Counted from the first letter of the stretch, positions 1 through 8,947 are shown. The stretch is DNA of 64,000 nt from Lachnospiraceae bacterium (GCA_024403275.1 JAKSSD010000002.1:1-64000); one strand, 5' to 3'. Notes: a model not told the origin generated them from the letters alone. A program made the numbers and translations.

Positions 1-50
1 CTCAATATTAATCGATCGGTTTCTATTGTTTTCGTCCCTTTGTGTTCCAT
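1..50 (-). CDS. GNAT-family N-acetyltransferase, N-terminal fragment at the window edge
   Basis: Only the first 16 codons are visible, because the gene reads leftward off the window. They translate as MEHKGTKTIETDRLIL, which matches the opening beta strand of RimI/RimJ-type GNAT acetyltransferases, where a T-x-x-L/I-E-T-D-R-L-I-L-R motif is very common. The ATG is at 48-50, preceded by a purine-rich GAGATAGG that could act as ribosome binding site. The acceptor substrate cannot be told. The family call rests on this short motif alone. Confidence 0.6.
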   Translation of the reverse strand, partial: MEHKGTKTIETDRLIL

Positions 51-276
51 CCTATCTCACTATTAATCCCTAATTCGTTCTTCATTACCGGATTTTTCCC
101 TGACATCTAAACCGCACACCACCATACTCTCAACGGTTGGGTGCGCTGAACTGCTTTTTACAAAAACATCTAAATCACTAACTCAATTTTTCCAGCCGGA
201 TTTTTCATGCAAAGATATGTTCTCTCGCACGCTGTCAGCACTCCGAGTGAGCGATTTGAATGTCAGCAGATATGCG
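51..276. other. Intergenic region with short direct repeats and one imperfect hairpin
   Basis: No open reading frame is convincing here. The 11-mer CCGGATTTTTC occurs at 88-98 and again at 196-206, and ACATCTAAA occurs at 103-111 and 166-174. Positions 113-145 can fold into an imperfect stem closed by CGCAC/GTGCG. This is probably the leader of the leftward acetyltransferase gene; no function can be assigned. Confidence 0.4.
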
Positions 277-304
277 AAAAAAACCTGAAACAGGCACTTT
301 TCAG
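277..304 (-). terminator. Intrinsic terminator downstream of rlmD
   Basis: Read on the minus strand, a CTGAAA/TTTCAG stem (285-290 with 299-304) is followed by seven T residues (277-283). It lies 4 bases beyond the rlmD stop codon. Confidence 0.65.
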
Positions 305-307
305 CCA

Positions 308-1720
308 TCATTCCTTATCCCTTGACATCAATACTACCGTTTCAACGTGTGTCGTCTGCGGAAACTGATCGCAAGCACACCATTTCTCCAACTTGTAACC
401 ACCATCTGCTATAAGTTTAAGGTCTCTTGATAAAGTTGCGCTATCACAACTTACATAGACTATTCGATCTGGTGCCATTTTAATCATTGTTTCAATACAG
501 GCCTCATCCAGACCTTTTCTTGGAGGATCAACCACAATTACATCTGGACTTTTAGCTTCAGTATCACTGCTCTTATTATAGAATTCAGGTAATACCTCTT
601 CTGCTTTACCTACCATAAATGTTGTATTAGTCAAATTATTATTCTTTGCATTGGTCTTGGCATCATCTATTGCTTCCTTAATAATCTCAACTCCATATAC
701 ATGACCAGCCTTTTGAGCCAAGAACAAAGATATTGTACCTATTCCACAGTAAAGATCCCATACAGTTTCTCCACCTGTCAAAGATGCATATTCCAATGCC
801 TTCTCATATAATCTCTTAGTCTGATATGGATTAACCTGGAAGAAAGAAAGTGGTGAAATCTTGAATTTCAAATCACCTATATAATCTTCTATGGTATCCT
901 CTCCCCATAATGTTTCATAAGAATTGCCCATAATAACGTTAGTATTCTCACTGTTAACACTTATAGAGATACTCTTTATATTTTTTGAATAGTTATTAAG
1001 CATTGTGATAAGGTTATCAACATTTTTATCTTTGATTACATTTCTTTTGCTAATAACCAAACAAACCATAATTTCGTTGGTCGAAAAACCTTTTCTTAGT
1101 AATATATGTCTGATTCCATCAACTTTTTTATCATAATTATATGGATAAATCTGACTATCCTTCATCCACTCTTTGATAATCTTGATAATATCTTTGTATT
1201 CTTCTGGCCCTAAAACGCAATCCTCTACCGCAATAATAGAATGACTATGACCAGCATAAAAACCAGTTATAATTTCTCCAGTTTTTTCATTGAGACCAAC
1301 TGGATACTGCGCCTTATTTCTGTACCTGAAAGGCTCTTCCATTCCAAGAATAGTTTCTTCTATGCTCTTAATATATTCGCTATCGAATCCACCAATTCTT
1401 ACAAGATTATTAAATACCTTATCTCTTTTGAATTCCAATTGCTTCTCATAGCCTATAGCTTGAAGTTGACATCCTCCACATGCTTTTGCTCTTGGACATT
1501 TTGGCTCAATACGAAATAAGGAGGGGACTTTTATCTCCTCCAAATGTGCGTAGGCATAATTCTTTTTTGCCTTCATTATTTTGACAAGACAGATGTCTCC
1601 AACCACTGAATCTTTTACGAATACTGTGTAGCCATCCACCTTGCCAATTCCCATTCCTTCCGCATCCATATCTACTATTTCTGCAGTTAGTAAATCATCT
1701 TTTTTGTAAATCTTACTCAT
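308..1720 (-). CDS. rlmD: 23S rRNA (uracil-5-)-methyltransferase, RlmD/RlmCD family
   Basis: This SAM-dependent enzyme makes 5-methyluridine in 23S rRNA (the family also includes TrmA-like members acting on tRNA). The 470-residue protein has an N-terminal TRAM domain (about 3-62), a cysteine cluster CPRAKACGGC (C75, C81, C84) that with a later Cys near 168 binds a 4Fe-4S cluster, a SAM-binding motif DLYCGIGTISL, a DPPRKG motif and the catalytic cysteine in VYVSCDSATL near the C-terminus. Length is typical. It starts only 3 bases after the stop of the upstream yhaM-like gene, so the two are probably co-transcribed. Whether it modifies U1939, U747 or both cannot be told from sequence. Confidence 0.9.
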   Translation of the reverse strand: MSKIYKKDDLLTAEIVDMDAEGMGIGKVDGYTVFVKDSVVGDICLVKIMKAKKNYAYAHLEEIKVPSLFRIEPKCPRAKACGGCQLQAIGYEKQLEFKRDKVFNNLVRIGGFDSEYIKSIEETILGMEEPFRYRNKAQYPVGLNEKTGEIITGFYAGHSHSIIAVEDCVLGPEEYKDIIKIIKEWMKDSQIYPYNYDKKVDGIRHILLRKGFSTNEIMVCLVISKRNVIKDKNVDNLITMLNNYSKNIKSISISVNSENTNVIMGNSYETLWGEDTIEDYIGDLKFKISPLSFFQVNPYQTKRLYEKALEYASLTGGETVWDLYCGIGTISLFLAQKAGHVYGVEIIKEAIDDAKTNAKNNNLTNTTFMVGKAEEVLPEFYNKSSDTEAKSPDVIVVDPPRKGLDEACIETMIKMAPDRIVYVSCDSATLSRDLKLIADGGYKLEKWCACDQFPQTTHVETVVLMSRDKE

Positions 1721-1723
1721 TAA

Positions 1724-2665
1724 TTATTCGCCCTTTGTCATTCGAATGCTGCTTTCAAATGGTTTACAGTACGCCCAGTCATAAGTATCTGCATCTTCTA
1801 CAAACTGTGTGAAAGTCTGCATTTTTGCATCTGTATCATCTGCATAGCTTAAAGCCATTGCTTCTGCAATGCCTGGTTTTTTAGGAGATCCAAACTCCAA
1901 TTTGCCATGATGTGCAGCTATACAATGCTTAAGTTCAGATTCTAATCCTTTTGGAAATCCTGGAATCAACTTAATCTTTTCTGTCACCATCTCAATTCCA
2001 ATAATAATATGACCTAAAAGATTACCTTCATCTGTATAATCATTCTCAGGAAATTCTGAAAACTCATAAATTTTACCTACATCATGAAGAAGAGCAGCTG
2101 TTAATAATAAATCCTTATTAAGGATTGGATACTGCTTACAATAGAATGCACACAATCTGGCTACTCCAAGTGAATGTTCTACAAGTCCTCCGGCGAAATT
2201 ATGATGAACCGTCTTAGCTGCTGATGACATCTTAAATTTCTGAATAATTTCCTTATCGTTTACGAAAAACTCTTCAAGAAGTGAATGTAAATAATTATTA
2301 TCAACAGTAGCAATACATTTAATTATTGCATCATACATCTCATTAATATCTTTTTTGCTTGTAGGAATAAATTCTGAAATATCTATCTCTGACTCATCTG
2401 CCTTACGAAGCTGCTTAATATCTACCTGAAGATTTCCATTAAAGGTTTTAGCCTCACCATTAACGTATACATAATCCATTGGCTCAAAATCACTTATTCC
2501 AGCACTATCTGCATTCCATATTTTGCAGTCAATATTGCCTGTTTTATCAGCCAGAATAACATTTAAATATTCTTTTCCATTTTTAGTAGTAGCTGAATTC
2601 TTAGTTTTGCAAAGATAAACATCCTGCACTACATATCCATCTTTAATGTCCTTAATATATCTCAT
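1724..2665 (-). CDS. yhaM: YhaM-family 3'-5' exoribonuclease (OB fold plus HD domain)
   Basis: The 313-residue product has an N-terminal OB-fold nucleic-acid-binding domain (about 1-100) and an HD phosphohydrolase domain (about 150-290) with H-H-N-F-A-G-G-L-V-E-H and LLHDVGKIYE supplying metal ligands. This is the architecture of Bacillus YhaM, a Mn-dependent 3'-5' exonuclease acting on RNA and single-stranded DNA. The ATG at 2663-2665 is preceded by AAGGAG. It sits between a response regulator gene (20 bases upstream) and rlmD, all leftward, suggesting one operon. Its in vivo substrate is inferred from the family. Confidence 0.85.
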   Translation of the reverse strand: MRYIKDIKDGYVVQDVYLCKTKNSATTKNGKEYLNVILADKTGNIDCKIWNADSAGISDFEPMDYVYVNGEAKTFNGNLQVDIKQLRKADESEIDISEFIPTSKKDINEMYDAIIKCIATVDNNYLHSLLEEFFVNDKEIIQKFKMSSAAKTVHHNFAGGLVEHSLGVARLCAFYCKQYPILNKDLLLTAALLHDVGKIYEFSEFPENDYTDEGNLLGHIIIGIEMVTEKIKLIPGFPKGLESELKHCIAAHHGKLEFGSPKKPGIAEAMALSYADDTDAKMQTFTQFVEDADTYDWAYCKPFESSIRMTKGE

Positions 2666-2685
2666 TTAAGTCTCCTTAAGCCATA

Positions 2686-3390
2686 TTAAACTGTTGTAAA
2701 TTTATAACCTACACACCATACAGTTTCTATTTTCCATTTTTCATGGTCTTTAATTTTCTCACGAATTCTCTTAATATGAACGTCTACTGTTCTAGTATCA
2801 CCAGGGTAGTCATATCCCCAGATTCTATCGAGAAGCTGTTCTCTTGTAAAAACCTGATTTGGTGAGCTTGCAAGGAAAAACAATAATTCTAATTCCTTTG
2901 GAGGCATGTTAATACTCTCGCCCTTATAAATTACTGAATAATTCGTAAGCGAAACGTGAAGGTCCTGATATTCTACAGTCTGTGAATCTTTAACTGGTTC
3001 AACTGTCTTATTTTCTGGCTCCTTATATCTTCTAAGAACAGCTTTAACTCTAGCTACTAATTCCTTAGAATCAAATGGTTTTTCCATATAATCATCAGCA
3101 CCAAGCTCAAGACCAAGAACTTTATCAAATATTTCACCCTTAGCTGAAAGCATAATAATTGGAACCTGGCTTTTAGCTCTTATTTCTCTGCAAACCTGAT
3201 ATCCATCAATTCCTGGAAGCATAAGGTCCAAAAGAATAAGATTTGGTTCAAATTCTTCAAATGCTTCAAGTGCAGACTCACCATCATTAACAATATATGT
3301 CTCAAAACATTCTTTTGTTAAATATAAAGAAATGAGTTCTGCTATGTTATTGTCATCATCTACTATTAAGATTTTTTGTTTTGCAATCAT
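2686..3390 (-). CDS. OmpR/PhoB-family response regulator, no partner kinase beside it
   Basis: The 234-residue protein has a receiver domain (about 5-120) with acidic pocket residues D11-D13, phospho-acceptor D55 in LILLDLMLPG and a conserved K in EKPF, followed by a winged-helix DNA-binding domain (about 140-232) with the TRTVDVHIKRIREK recognition region. It is therefore a transcription factor activated by phosphorylation. No histidine kinase gene is adjacent: the neighbours are mutS2 upstream (stop 11 bases away) and the YhaM-like nuclease downstream. The partner kinase must be elsewhere, or the regulator is kinase-independent. The target genes are not predictable. Confidence 0.9.
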   Translation of the reverse strand: MIAKQKILIVDDDNNIAELISLYLTKECFETYIVNDGESALEAFEEFEPNLILLDLMLPGIDGYQVCREIRAKSQVPIIMLSAKGEIFDKVLGLELGADDYMEKPFDSKELVARVKAVLRRYKEPENKTVEPVKDSQTVEYQDLHVSLTNYSVIYKGESINMPPKELELLFFLASSPNQVFTREQLLDRIWGYDYPGDTRTVDVHIKRIREKIKDHEKWKIETVWCVGYKFTTV

Positions 3391-3401
3391 TCGTTATTTC
3401 C

Positions 3402-5750
3402 TTACTTAAATTTAACTATTGTTACTCCAGCATCGCCTTCACCTTGTTCTCCAAGATGAAACTCATCCACATAATCCTGATGTTTAAGGAATTTGTGTAC
3501 TGCTGTTCGAAGTGCTCCCGTTCCCTTTCCATGCACAACTCTTACACTATGAAGATGCGAAAGATATGCATCATCCAGATATTTATCAAGCTTTGATATT
3601 GCTTCATCAGAATTAAGACCAAGCAAATTGATTTCTGTTGAAATAGATTTAGCCTTTGAAAATCCAGATGCATAATTGGTCTGAACCTTAGGTGCTACTT
3701 CAACCTCAGCCTGTCCATAAGTTAAGTCATTTACATTTACCTTAAATTCCATAACTCCGGCTGCAATCATTACATTGCCCTTAGCATCTGGCAACTTCTT
3801 AACTGTACCTTTAATACCCATTGAGATTGATTGAACTGGATCTCCAATTTTAATCTTGCTCTTGTCAACTTTAGTCTTTGATTTATCAACCTTTTTGACA
3901 CTAAGCTGCTTACTCTTCTCGTCAATATTTTTTCTAAGATTAGCTCTCTTTTTCTCCATTTCCTGAATGGATGAACCTGCATGGTAGAGTCTTATTGCCT
4001 CATCTGCTTGCTCCTTAGCATCTTCGAGAATTTCTCTAGCTTCTTCTCTAGCCTGTCTAATAATTTTGTCTCTTGATTCTTTGACATTTGCTTTATTATC
4101 ATCAAGTTCAGCCTTTAATTTAGCCACCTCATTCTTAAGTCTTTCCGCTTCTTCTCTATCTGCTTCAAGATTTCGACGAGTTTCTTCTAAATCTTTTAAT
4201 AAATCTTCAAAGCTTTCGTCAGTTTCATCCATCTCCTGACGTGCTCTGTCAATAATTCTTTTATCAAGACCTAATTTCTCTGATATTGCGAAAGCATTAC
4301 TTTTTCCCGCTATACCGATAAATAATCTGTAGGTTGGAGAAAGAGTCTCAACATTAAATTCACAACAAGCATTTTCAACACCCTGTGTATTAAGAGCAAA
4401 TACTTTAAGTTCGGCATAATGAGTAGTTACCATTACTGTAGCTCTCTTATCCATAAGCCTTGAAATGATAGCTATCGCTAAAGCTGCACCTTCTGTTGGA
4501 TCTGTACCTGAACATAACTCATCAAAAAGACATAAACTATTATGGTTTGCCTCCTTGAGTATGCTTACAATTCCCTTCATATGTCCTGAAAAAGTTGATA
4601 AATTCTGCTCAATACTTTGTTCATCACCAATTTCAGCAAAAATGTCTCTGTAAATTCTTAACTTGCTACCTGGTGCTGCAGGAATAAATAAACCTGACTG
4701 ACCCATTGCACACAATAAACCTGTTGTTTTTAAAGAAACTGTCTTTCCGCCAGTATTAGGACCTGTAATAATAAGACAGCCGTACTTCTCACCAAGAAGA
4801 ATATCGATAGGCACAACCTTATTCTTATCGATAAATGGATGACGTGCTCTTTTTACATCAATATACTCCCCTGATTCATAATCAGGCTTAACCGCTTCTT
4901 GTGCAATTGCAAGATTGGCTTTTGCAAATATAAAATCAAGTTCTGTTAGAATCTCTTGATTTCTCTTAAGCTCTTCAACATGTGAAGCTGCTTCCATTGA
5001 TAAGCTATGAAGAATTCTGTTGATTTCTTCTCGCTCCTCTACCACAAGTTCCTGAATCTTATTATTTAACTCAACTATAGCAGCTGGCTCTATAAAGAAT
5101 GTTGAACCTGCTTTAGACTGATCATGTACAAGACCTTTTACTGAGCCCTTATACTCAGCCTTAACTGGAAGACAGTATCTATTATTTCGCATAGTTATTA
5201 CTGCATCTTGAAGGTAAGTTCTATATGTGGAATTTACCATTTTATTCAAATCGCTATGAATTTTAGATGCTGTATTAGTCTGCTCTCTTCTTATTCTTTT
5301 AAGTTCTGATGATGCATCATCGGCTATTTCATCTTCTGATACTATTACTCTTCTTATTTCTTTGGCCAAAGATTCCAGTGGACAAATCTCTGCAAACTTA
5401 GGAGTAAGAGAATCCTCCCTCTCCATATCGGCATCATAAGATGCCACCCTTTTTGCACTCTCACAGGCTGATGCCACCTGAAGAAGTTCTGATATTCCAA
5501 GAGTAGCCTCTAAGAAAAGTGCTCTGTAACATTCTGTCAAATCTGTATTGCCGTTTGCATTTAATCTTCCAGCAGATAAAACTCTTGCTACCGCATCATC
5601 TGTATTTTGTAAACTGTCTAAAATAGCCTCTCTATTCCTTAATGGATGCAGAGAGGCGCACTTAGTCTTGCCGAGCTGCGACGATGCGTGCTCGGCAAGT
5701 AAATCTTTAATTTTGTTATATTCTAATATTTGTAAAGTTTTGTTATTCAT
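3402..5750 (-). CDS. mutS2: Endonuclease MutS2 (MutSB)
   Basis: The 782-residue protein has the MutS core without the mismatch-recognition domain, a Walker A motif GPNTGGKT near residue 335, a Walker B region LFDELCSGTDP, a long charged coiled coil (about 510-620) and a C-terminal Smr nuclease domain ending with HGKGTGALR. MutS2 suppresses recombination, and in Gram-positive bacteria has also been linked to rescue of collided ribosomes. Its ATG overlaps the stop of the upstream 124-residue gene in the sequence TAATG, which implies translational coupling. Length is typical. Confidence 0.93.
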   Translation of the reverse strand: MNNKTLQILEYNKIKDLLAEHASSQLGKTKCASLHPLRNREAILDSLQNTDDAVARVLSAGRLNANGNTDLTECYRALFLEATLGISELLQVASACESAKRVASYDADMEREDSLTPKFAEICPLESLAKEIRRVIVSEDEIADDASSELKRIRREQTNTASKIHSDLNKMVNSTYRTYLQDAVITMRNNRYCLPVKAEYKGSVKGLVHDQSKAGSTFFIEPAAIVELNNKIQELVVEEREEINRILHSLSMEAASHVEELKRNQEILTELDFIFAKANLAIAQEAVKPDYESGEYIDVKRARHPFIDKNKVVPIDILLGEKYGCLIITGPNTGGKTVSLKTTGLLCAMGQSGLFIPAAPGSKLRIYRDIFAEIGDEQSIEQNLSTFSGHMKGIVSILKEANHNSLCLFDELCSGTDPTEGAALAIAIISRLMDKRATVMVTTHYAELKVFALNTQGVENACCEFNVETLSPTYRLFIGIAGKSNAFAISEKLGLDKRIIDRARQEMDETDESFEDLLKDLEETRRNLEADREEAERLKNEVAKLKAELDDNKANVKESRDKIIRQAREEAREILEDAKEQADEAIRLYHAGSSIQEMEKKRANLRKNIDEKSKQLSVKKVDKSKTKVDKSKIKIGDPVQSISMGIKGTVKKLPDAKGNVMIAAGVMEFKVNVNDLTYGQAEVEVAPKVQTNYASGFSKAKSISTEINLLGLNSDEAISKLDKYLDDAYLSHLHSVRVVHGKGTGALRTAVHKFLKHQDYVDEFHLGEQGEGDAGVTIVKFK

Positions 5751-6124
5751 TATTTCTTGAAAAGTTTATATGTAAAATCTGCGTTGTTCTTGCCTCTGTA
5801 AACGCCCTTAACAAGTAATGCATATTTATCACCATAGAAGAAAAGATTCATTACATCGCTATCTGGTGATTTTCTCATTTCTACTGTTACTTCCTCATCC
5901 CATAATTCTTCTGGAAGCTTCTTAAGTAAAACGCCCTTAACATAACTGTCAACTTTGTTTTCCATAAGGCACTGTGTATCCTGTTTCTGTTCTTTAAAAT
6001 GAACGATTAATTTCTGTTCCTGAATTGTTGATATACAAGTAGCTTTCTTGAAGTAGCTTCCTACTATCTCGTAAATAGCATACTCAAAAGCTGTCTGGTT
6101 TGTTGTAAATGTCATCTTCTGCAT
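5750..6124 (-). CDS. Small conserved protein of unknown function, translationally coupled to mutS2
   Basis: This 124-residue soluble protein has no signal peptide or membrane segment. It shows alternating beta strands and a lysine-rich C-terminus (VYRGKNNADFTYKLFKK). I do not recognise a named domain with certainty; it resembles small uncharacterised proteins found beside mutS2 in Lachnospiraceae. Its stop codon shares one base with the mutS2 start (TAATG), and it follows the amidohydrolase gene by 12 bases, so the three genes are very likely co-expressed. Confidence 0.7.
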   Translation of the reverse strand: MQKMTFTTNQTAFEYAIYEIVGSYFKKATCISTIQEQKLIVHFKEQKQDTQCLMENKVDSYVKGVLLKKLPEELWDEEVTVEMRKSPDSDVMNLFFYGDKYALLVKGVYRGKNNADFTYKLFKK

Positions 6125-6136
6125 TGTTCTATCTCC

Positions 6137-7402
6137 TTATTTCAAGCGCTCAGTAATTTGTGCGCATTTCTCATATATTGTCTCAACATCTATATTACCA
6201 TTAAAATAGCCATCTTTGTAGAGTATTTTTCCGTTTATTATAGTCATTTTAACATTTATTTTTGAACCACTATAAACAATATTCTTTGGAATATTAAGTA
6301 TTGGCTGCATATTTGGTTGTGAAAGGTCAATAAGAATGATATCTGCTAATTTACCTTCTGCTATAGCATCTGCATCCTTAAGTTCCATTGCATGAGCTCC
6401 ATTTACACAGGCCATTTTTAATACTTCAAGGGCATCTACTGCCTTTGGATCATTATCTCTTAGTTTGGCCAAAGCTGTAACAAGGAACATTTCCCTAAAG
6501 AAATCCAGACAGTTATTTGAAGAAGGTCCATCAGTTCCGATAGCCACTTCAATTCCTTTTTCAAGATAATCAGATATTGGTGCGATACCACTTGCAAGCT
6601 TAGCATTAGAAGCTGGGTTAGTAACGATTCTTAATCCTCTCTTCTTCATAATGTCCATATCTTCTTTAGTACACCATACGCCATGATAAATTCCACCACC
6701 AAAATCCCATAAACCAAGGCTATCAAACAAAGCCATTGGAGTCATATTATATCTTTCAATACACTCATCATGCTCTGTCTTTGTTTCTGACATATGTGTA
6801 TAAAGAGGTGCTTTATACTTATGAATAAGCTCTGACACCTTTTTTAGTGTATCAAGATCACATGTGTATTCTGCATGAACTCCCATAAGGAATCCAACTA
6901 TTTCTTCCTTGCCATTAAGGTCATTAAATCTTTTTTCAAGTTCTTCAACTGTAGGACCAAATTTATTAAGGCCTGATACCAACTGAGTACGCATTCCAAA
7001 CTCTGCTGCCGCATCACTTATTGTATATGGATTAAGATACATATCCGCTATCGCTGTTACACCTGACTGTAAATATTCAAGAAATGCCAATTTTGAGAGC
7101 CAGTAAATATCTTCACCAGTCATCTTATCTTCTCTTGGGAATATCTCATTAAATAACCAGTCCTGAAGATTAAGGTCATCTGCTAATGATCTAAAAGCAG
7201 TCATACCTGAATGAGTGTGTGCATTCTTAAATCCTGGCATGAGAACATTTCTCTCGCAATCGATTTCTTTATCAAATTTGCCGCCTTCTGTTGGCGCGCC
7301 CGCATAAATAATTCTGTTTCCTTCGATATGAACTTCTCCATCATACATTTCCTGACCTGGAACCATACTGAGAATTCTTGCATTATATAATCTTGTTGTC
7401 AT
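6137..7402 (-). CDS. mtaD: Amidohydrolase, 5-methylthioadenosine/S-adenosylhomocysteine deaminase type
   Basis: The 421-residue protein belongs to the metal-dependent amidohydrolase superfamily (MtaD/TrzN-like). Metal and substrate residues are visible as NAHTHSGM (start of the barrel), GVHAEYT, THMSET, IYHGVWCT and the GTDGPSSNN segment that carries the catalytic aspartate; flanking N- and C-terminal beta segments form the composite sandwich domain. The likely reaction is hydrolytic deamination of MTA and SAH to the inosine analogues, feeding methyl-cycle salvage. Related family members deaminate guanine or other adenosines, so the substrate is a family inference. Confidence 0.8.
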   Translation of the reverse strand: MTTRLYNARILSMVPGQEMYDGEVHIEGNRIIYAGAPTEGGKFDKEIDCERNVLMPGFKNAHTHSGMTAFRSLADDLNLQDWLFNEIFPREDKMTGEDIYWLSKLAFLEYLQSGVTAIADMYLNPYTISDAAAEFGMRTQLVSGLNKFGPTVEELEKRFNDLNGKEEIVGFLMGVHAEYTCDLDTLKKVSELIHKYKAPLYTHMSETKTEHDECIERYNMTPMALFDSLGLWDFGGGIYHGVWCTKEDMDIMKKRGLRIVTNPASNAKLASGIAPISDYLEKGIEVAIGTDGPSSNNCLDFFREMFLVTALAKLRDNDPKAVDALEVLKMACVNGAHAMELKDADAIAEGKLADIILIDLSQPNMQPILNIPKNIVYSGSKINVKMTIINGKILYKDGYFNGNIDVETIYEKCAQITERLK

Positions 7403-7420
7403 TAAATTATCCTTTCTAAA

Positions 7421-8578
7421 TTATTTTGCTGCATTTATTCCTGCCTGATATCCTGAGACAAAAGCCCAATGGAGATTGTAACCTCCACACTTTCCATCTA
7501 CATCAAGCACTTCTCCTGCAAAATACAATCCCTGAGATATTCTGGATTCAAGATTTCCATCTACCTCATTTATATTTACTCCACCTTTAGTAACCTGTGC
7601 ATTAGAGAAGCTGTCATGATCATCAATATTTATCAAAAGATTTTTGATAGCTTCTACATAATCATGATTAATTAGCTTGTCATTTATTAAATCTGCTGTC
7701 TTCTCTCCAAAGTTAATCCTTAAAAATGTTTCAACGTCTTCCTGTCTATTAAGAATCACCGCTAATTCTTCTTTTGACATTTCTGGTACAAAATCTATAG
7801 CCACCTGACATTTGCATTTTTCTTCCAATGGTTTGGAAATAAATCTGCTTAAATTAAATATACATATTCCGGATAAGCCTTCCTTGGTAAACTGAATTTC
7901 GCCATTTTCTTTAGCGACTTCCTCATCATTTACTATGGCCTTTACAAGTGCTTTTATTCTGACTCCGCCCATTTTCGTCAGTCCTTTATCTTTGCTTATA
8001 AGCCTTGTAAGAACAGGATATGTAAATTCTACTTTGTGACCGAGAGTTCTTGCCAATCTGTATCCACCACCATCTGAACCTGTAGATGGATATGCTTTTC
8101 CGCCCGTTGCAATTATTAAGCGATCAGCTTTAATCTCTCTTGAATCCTCTAATGTCAGTGTATATTCATTACTGTCTTTACTAACATTTACTACTTTATT
8201 CCCGCAAATAATATTTATTTTTTCATCTGCAAGAAGTTTTTCTAATAAATCCTTTACGCTTGTTGCTTTTTCACTCTTAGGATATAAAAGGTTTTCCTTT
8301 TTATAGGTAAGCATACCCTTTTCTTCAAAAAATCTCTCAAGCCATAATGGATTATATTTATTAATAATCTCTGCGAAAGGATGTGTTTCGTCAAAATTGT
8401 AATACTCAAACGACATATCTTCATTTGAATAATTACATTTCCCATTTCCAGTAAGCAGAAGTTTATTAGCTAATTTGTCATTTCTGTCGATTAATGTTAC
8501 CAATCCCCCATTTGCCGCTACCGCATAAGCAGCCATCATTCCGGCTGGTCCACCACCAACAACCACTATTTTTTTCAT
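7421..8578 (-). CDS. HI0933/BaiN-family NAD(P)/FAD-dependent oxidoreductase
   Basis: The 385-residue flavoprotein begins MKKIVVVGGGPAGMMAA, a dinucleotide-binding Rossmann motif, and carries the family features ATGGKAYPSTGSDGGGY and the C-terminal AGEVLDVDGKCGGYNLHWAF FAD-contact segment. The ATG at 8576-8578 is chosen because it places the Rossmann motif at the N-terminus; a longer version would add 12 unlikely residues. The family includes the bile-acid enzyme BaiN but is mostly uncharacterised, so the substrate is unknown. It is the first gene of the leftward run, probably read from the -10 element at 8629-8634. Confidence 0.85.
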   Translation of the reverse strand: MKKIVVVGGGPAGMMAAYAVAANGGLVTLIDRNDKLANKLLLTGNGKCNYSNEDMSFEYYNFDETHPFAEIINKYNPLWLERFFEEKGMLTYKKENLLYPKSEKATSVKDLLEKLLADEKINIICGNKVVNVSKDSNEYTLTLEDSREIKADRLIIATGGKAYPSTGSDGGGYRLARTLGHKVEFTYPVLTRLISKDKGLTKMGGVRIKALVKAIVNDEEVAKENGEIQFTKEGLSGICIFNLSRFISKPLEEKCKCQVAIDFVPEMSKEELAVILNRQEDVETFLRINFGEKTADLINDKLINHDYVEAIKNLLINIDDHDSFSNAQVTKGGVNINEVDGNLESRISQGLYFAGEVLDVDGKCGGYNLHWAFVSGYQAGINAAK

Positions 8579-8628
8579 ATCAATACACCATATATCAATA
8601 CTATTCCAAAACAATTCACACTATTTCG

Positions 8629-8634
8629 ATTATA
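8629..8634 (-). promoter_or_regulatory. Extended -10 element (TGTTATAAT) before the BaiN-type gene
   Basis: The minus strand reads TATGTTATAAT, an extended -10 (TGnTATAAT), about 50 bases before the chosen start codon. No good -35 is seen, as expected of extended -10 promoters. Confidence 0.5.
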
Positions 8635-8679
8635 ACATAAAACTAATCAATTTTGATAGCCATCTTTCCTTAGCCTTAA

Positions 8680-8711
8680 AAAGAAAAAAGAACACCAACC
8701 TATGATGTTCT
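8680..8711 (-). terminator. Intrinsic terminator at the 3' end of the candidate small RNA
   Basis: On the minus strand AGAACATCA pairs with TGGTGTTCT (one G-T pair), followed by TTTTTTC and more T residues. Confidence 0.7.
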
Positions 8712-8895
8712 CTCTCCTTTGACATATTTTTCGTTAATCCGGTTTATCAGAAAGTGGTCCAGAATATTCAGTCCTCAAATAAAATGATAATTAACCCTCC
8801 CAAAATATTAATTATCAAATCTTTCTCATACGAATACGTCTATTGAAAAGATATGCGATCGCATAGGAATTGACCGAAGCTGATTTAACCGGATG
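8680..8895 (-). ncRNA. Candidate structured small RNA of about 215 nt, unknown family
   Basis: The minus-strand transcript would begin AUCCGGUUAAAUCAG (8880-8894), which pairs with CUGAUAAACCGGAU at 8735-8748 to close the structure. Inside are a 12-base perfect palindrome ATGCGATCGCAT (8853-8864), a short AUCUUU/AAAGAU hairpin, and a 10-bp inverted repeat TGATAATTAA/TTAATTATCA (8785-8794 with 8808-8817) around a GGGAGGG-containing loop. An intrinsic terminator follows. A plausible sigma-70 promoter lies just upstream. The multibranched fold does not look like the 6S rod or SRP RNA. A rival reading is a miniature inverted-repeat element or a long 3' UTR. Confidence 0.4.
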
Positions 8896-8900
8896 TTCAT

Positions 8901-8929
8901 ATAATAAAATAAAAATCACTAAAAAGCAA
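8901..8929 (-). promoter_or_regulatory. Putative promoter of the candidate small RNA
   Basis: The minus strand has TTGCTT (8924-8929), a 17-base spacer and TATTAT (8901-8906). Initiation about 7 bases downstream would start the RNA at its closing stem. The -35 hexamer lies within the loop side of the upstream terminator hairpin. Confidence 0.4.
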
Positions 8930-8947
8930 TTACTTTTTAGTGATTTT
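8912..8947 (-). terminator. Terminator of the activase operon
   Basis: A perfect 15-bp stem AAAATCACTAAAAAG/CTTTTTAGTGATTTT with a 6-base loop is followed on the minus strand by a T-rich tract. Because the stem is A/T-rich at its base, it may also work for rightward transcripts. Confidence 0.75.

Noticed and set aside
8853..8864. ATGCGATCGCAT palindrome as an operator or a HIP1-like repeat
   Set aside because: A single copy is seen, and it is better explained as one hairpin of the structured segment at 8735-8894.
8735..8894. Miniature inverted-repeat transposable element
   Set aside because: The ends are complementary, but no target-site duplication or second copy is visible in the window; promoter and terminator positions fit an RNA gene better. 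It cannot be excluded without the genome.
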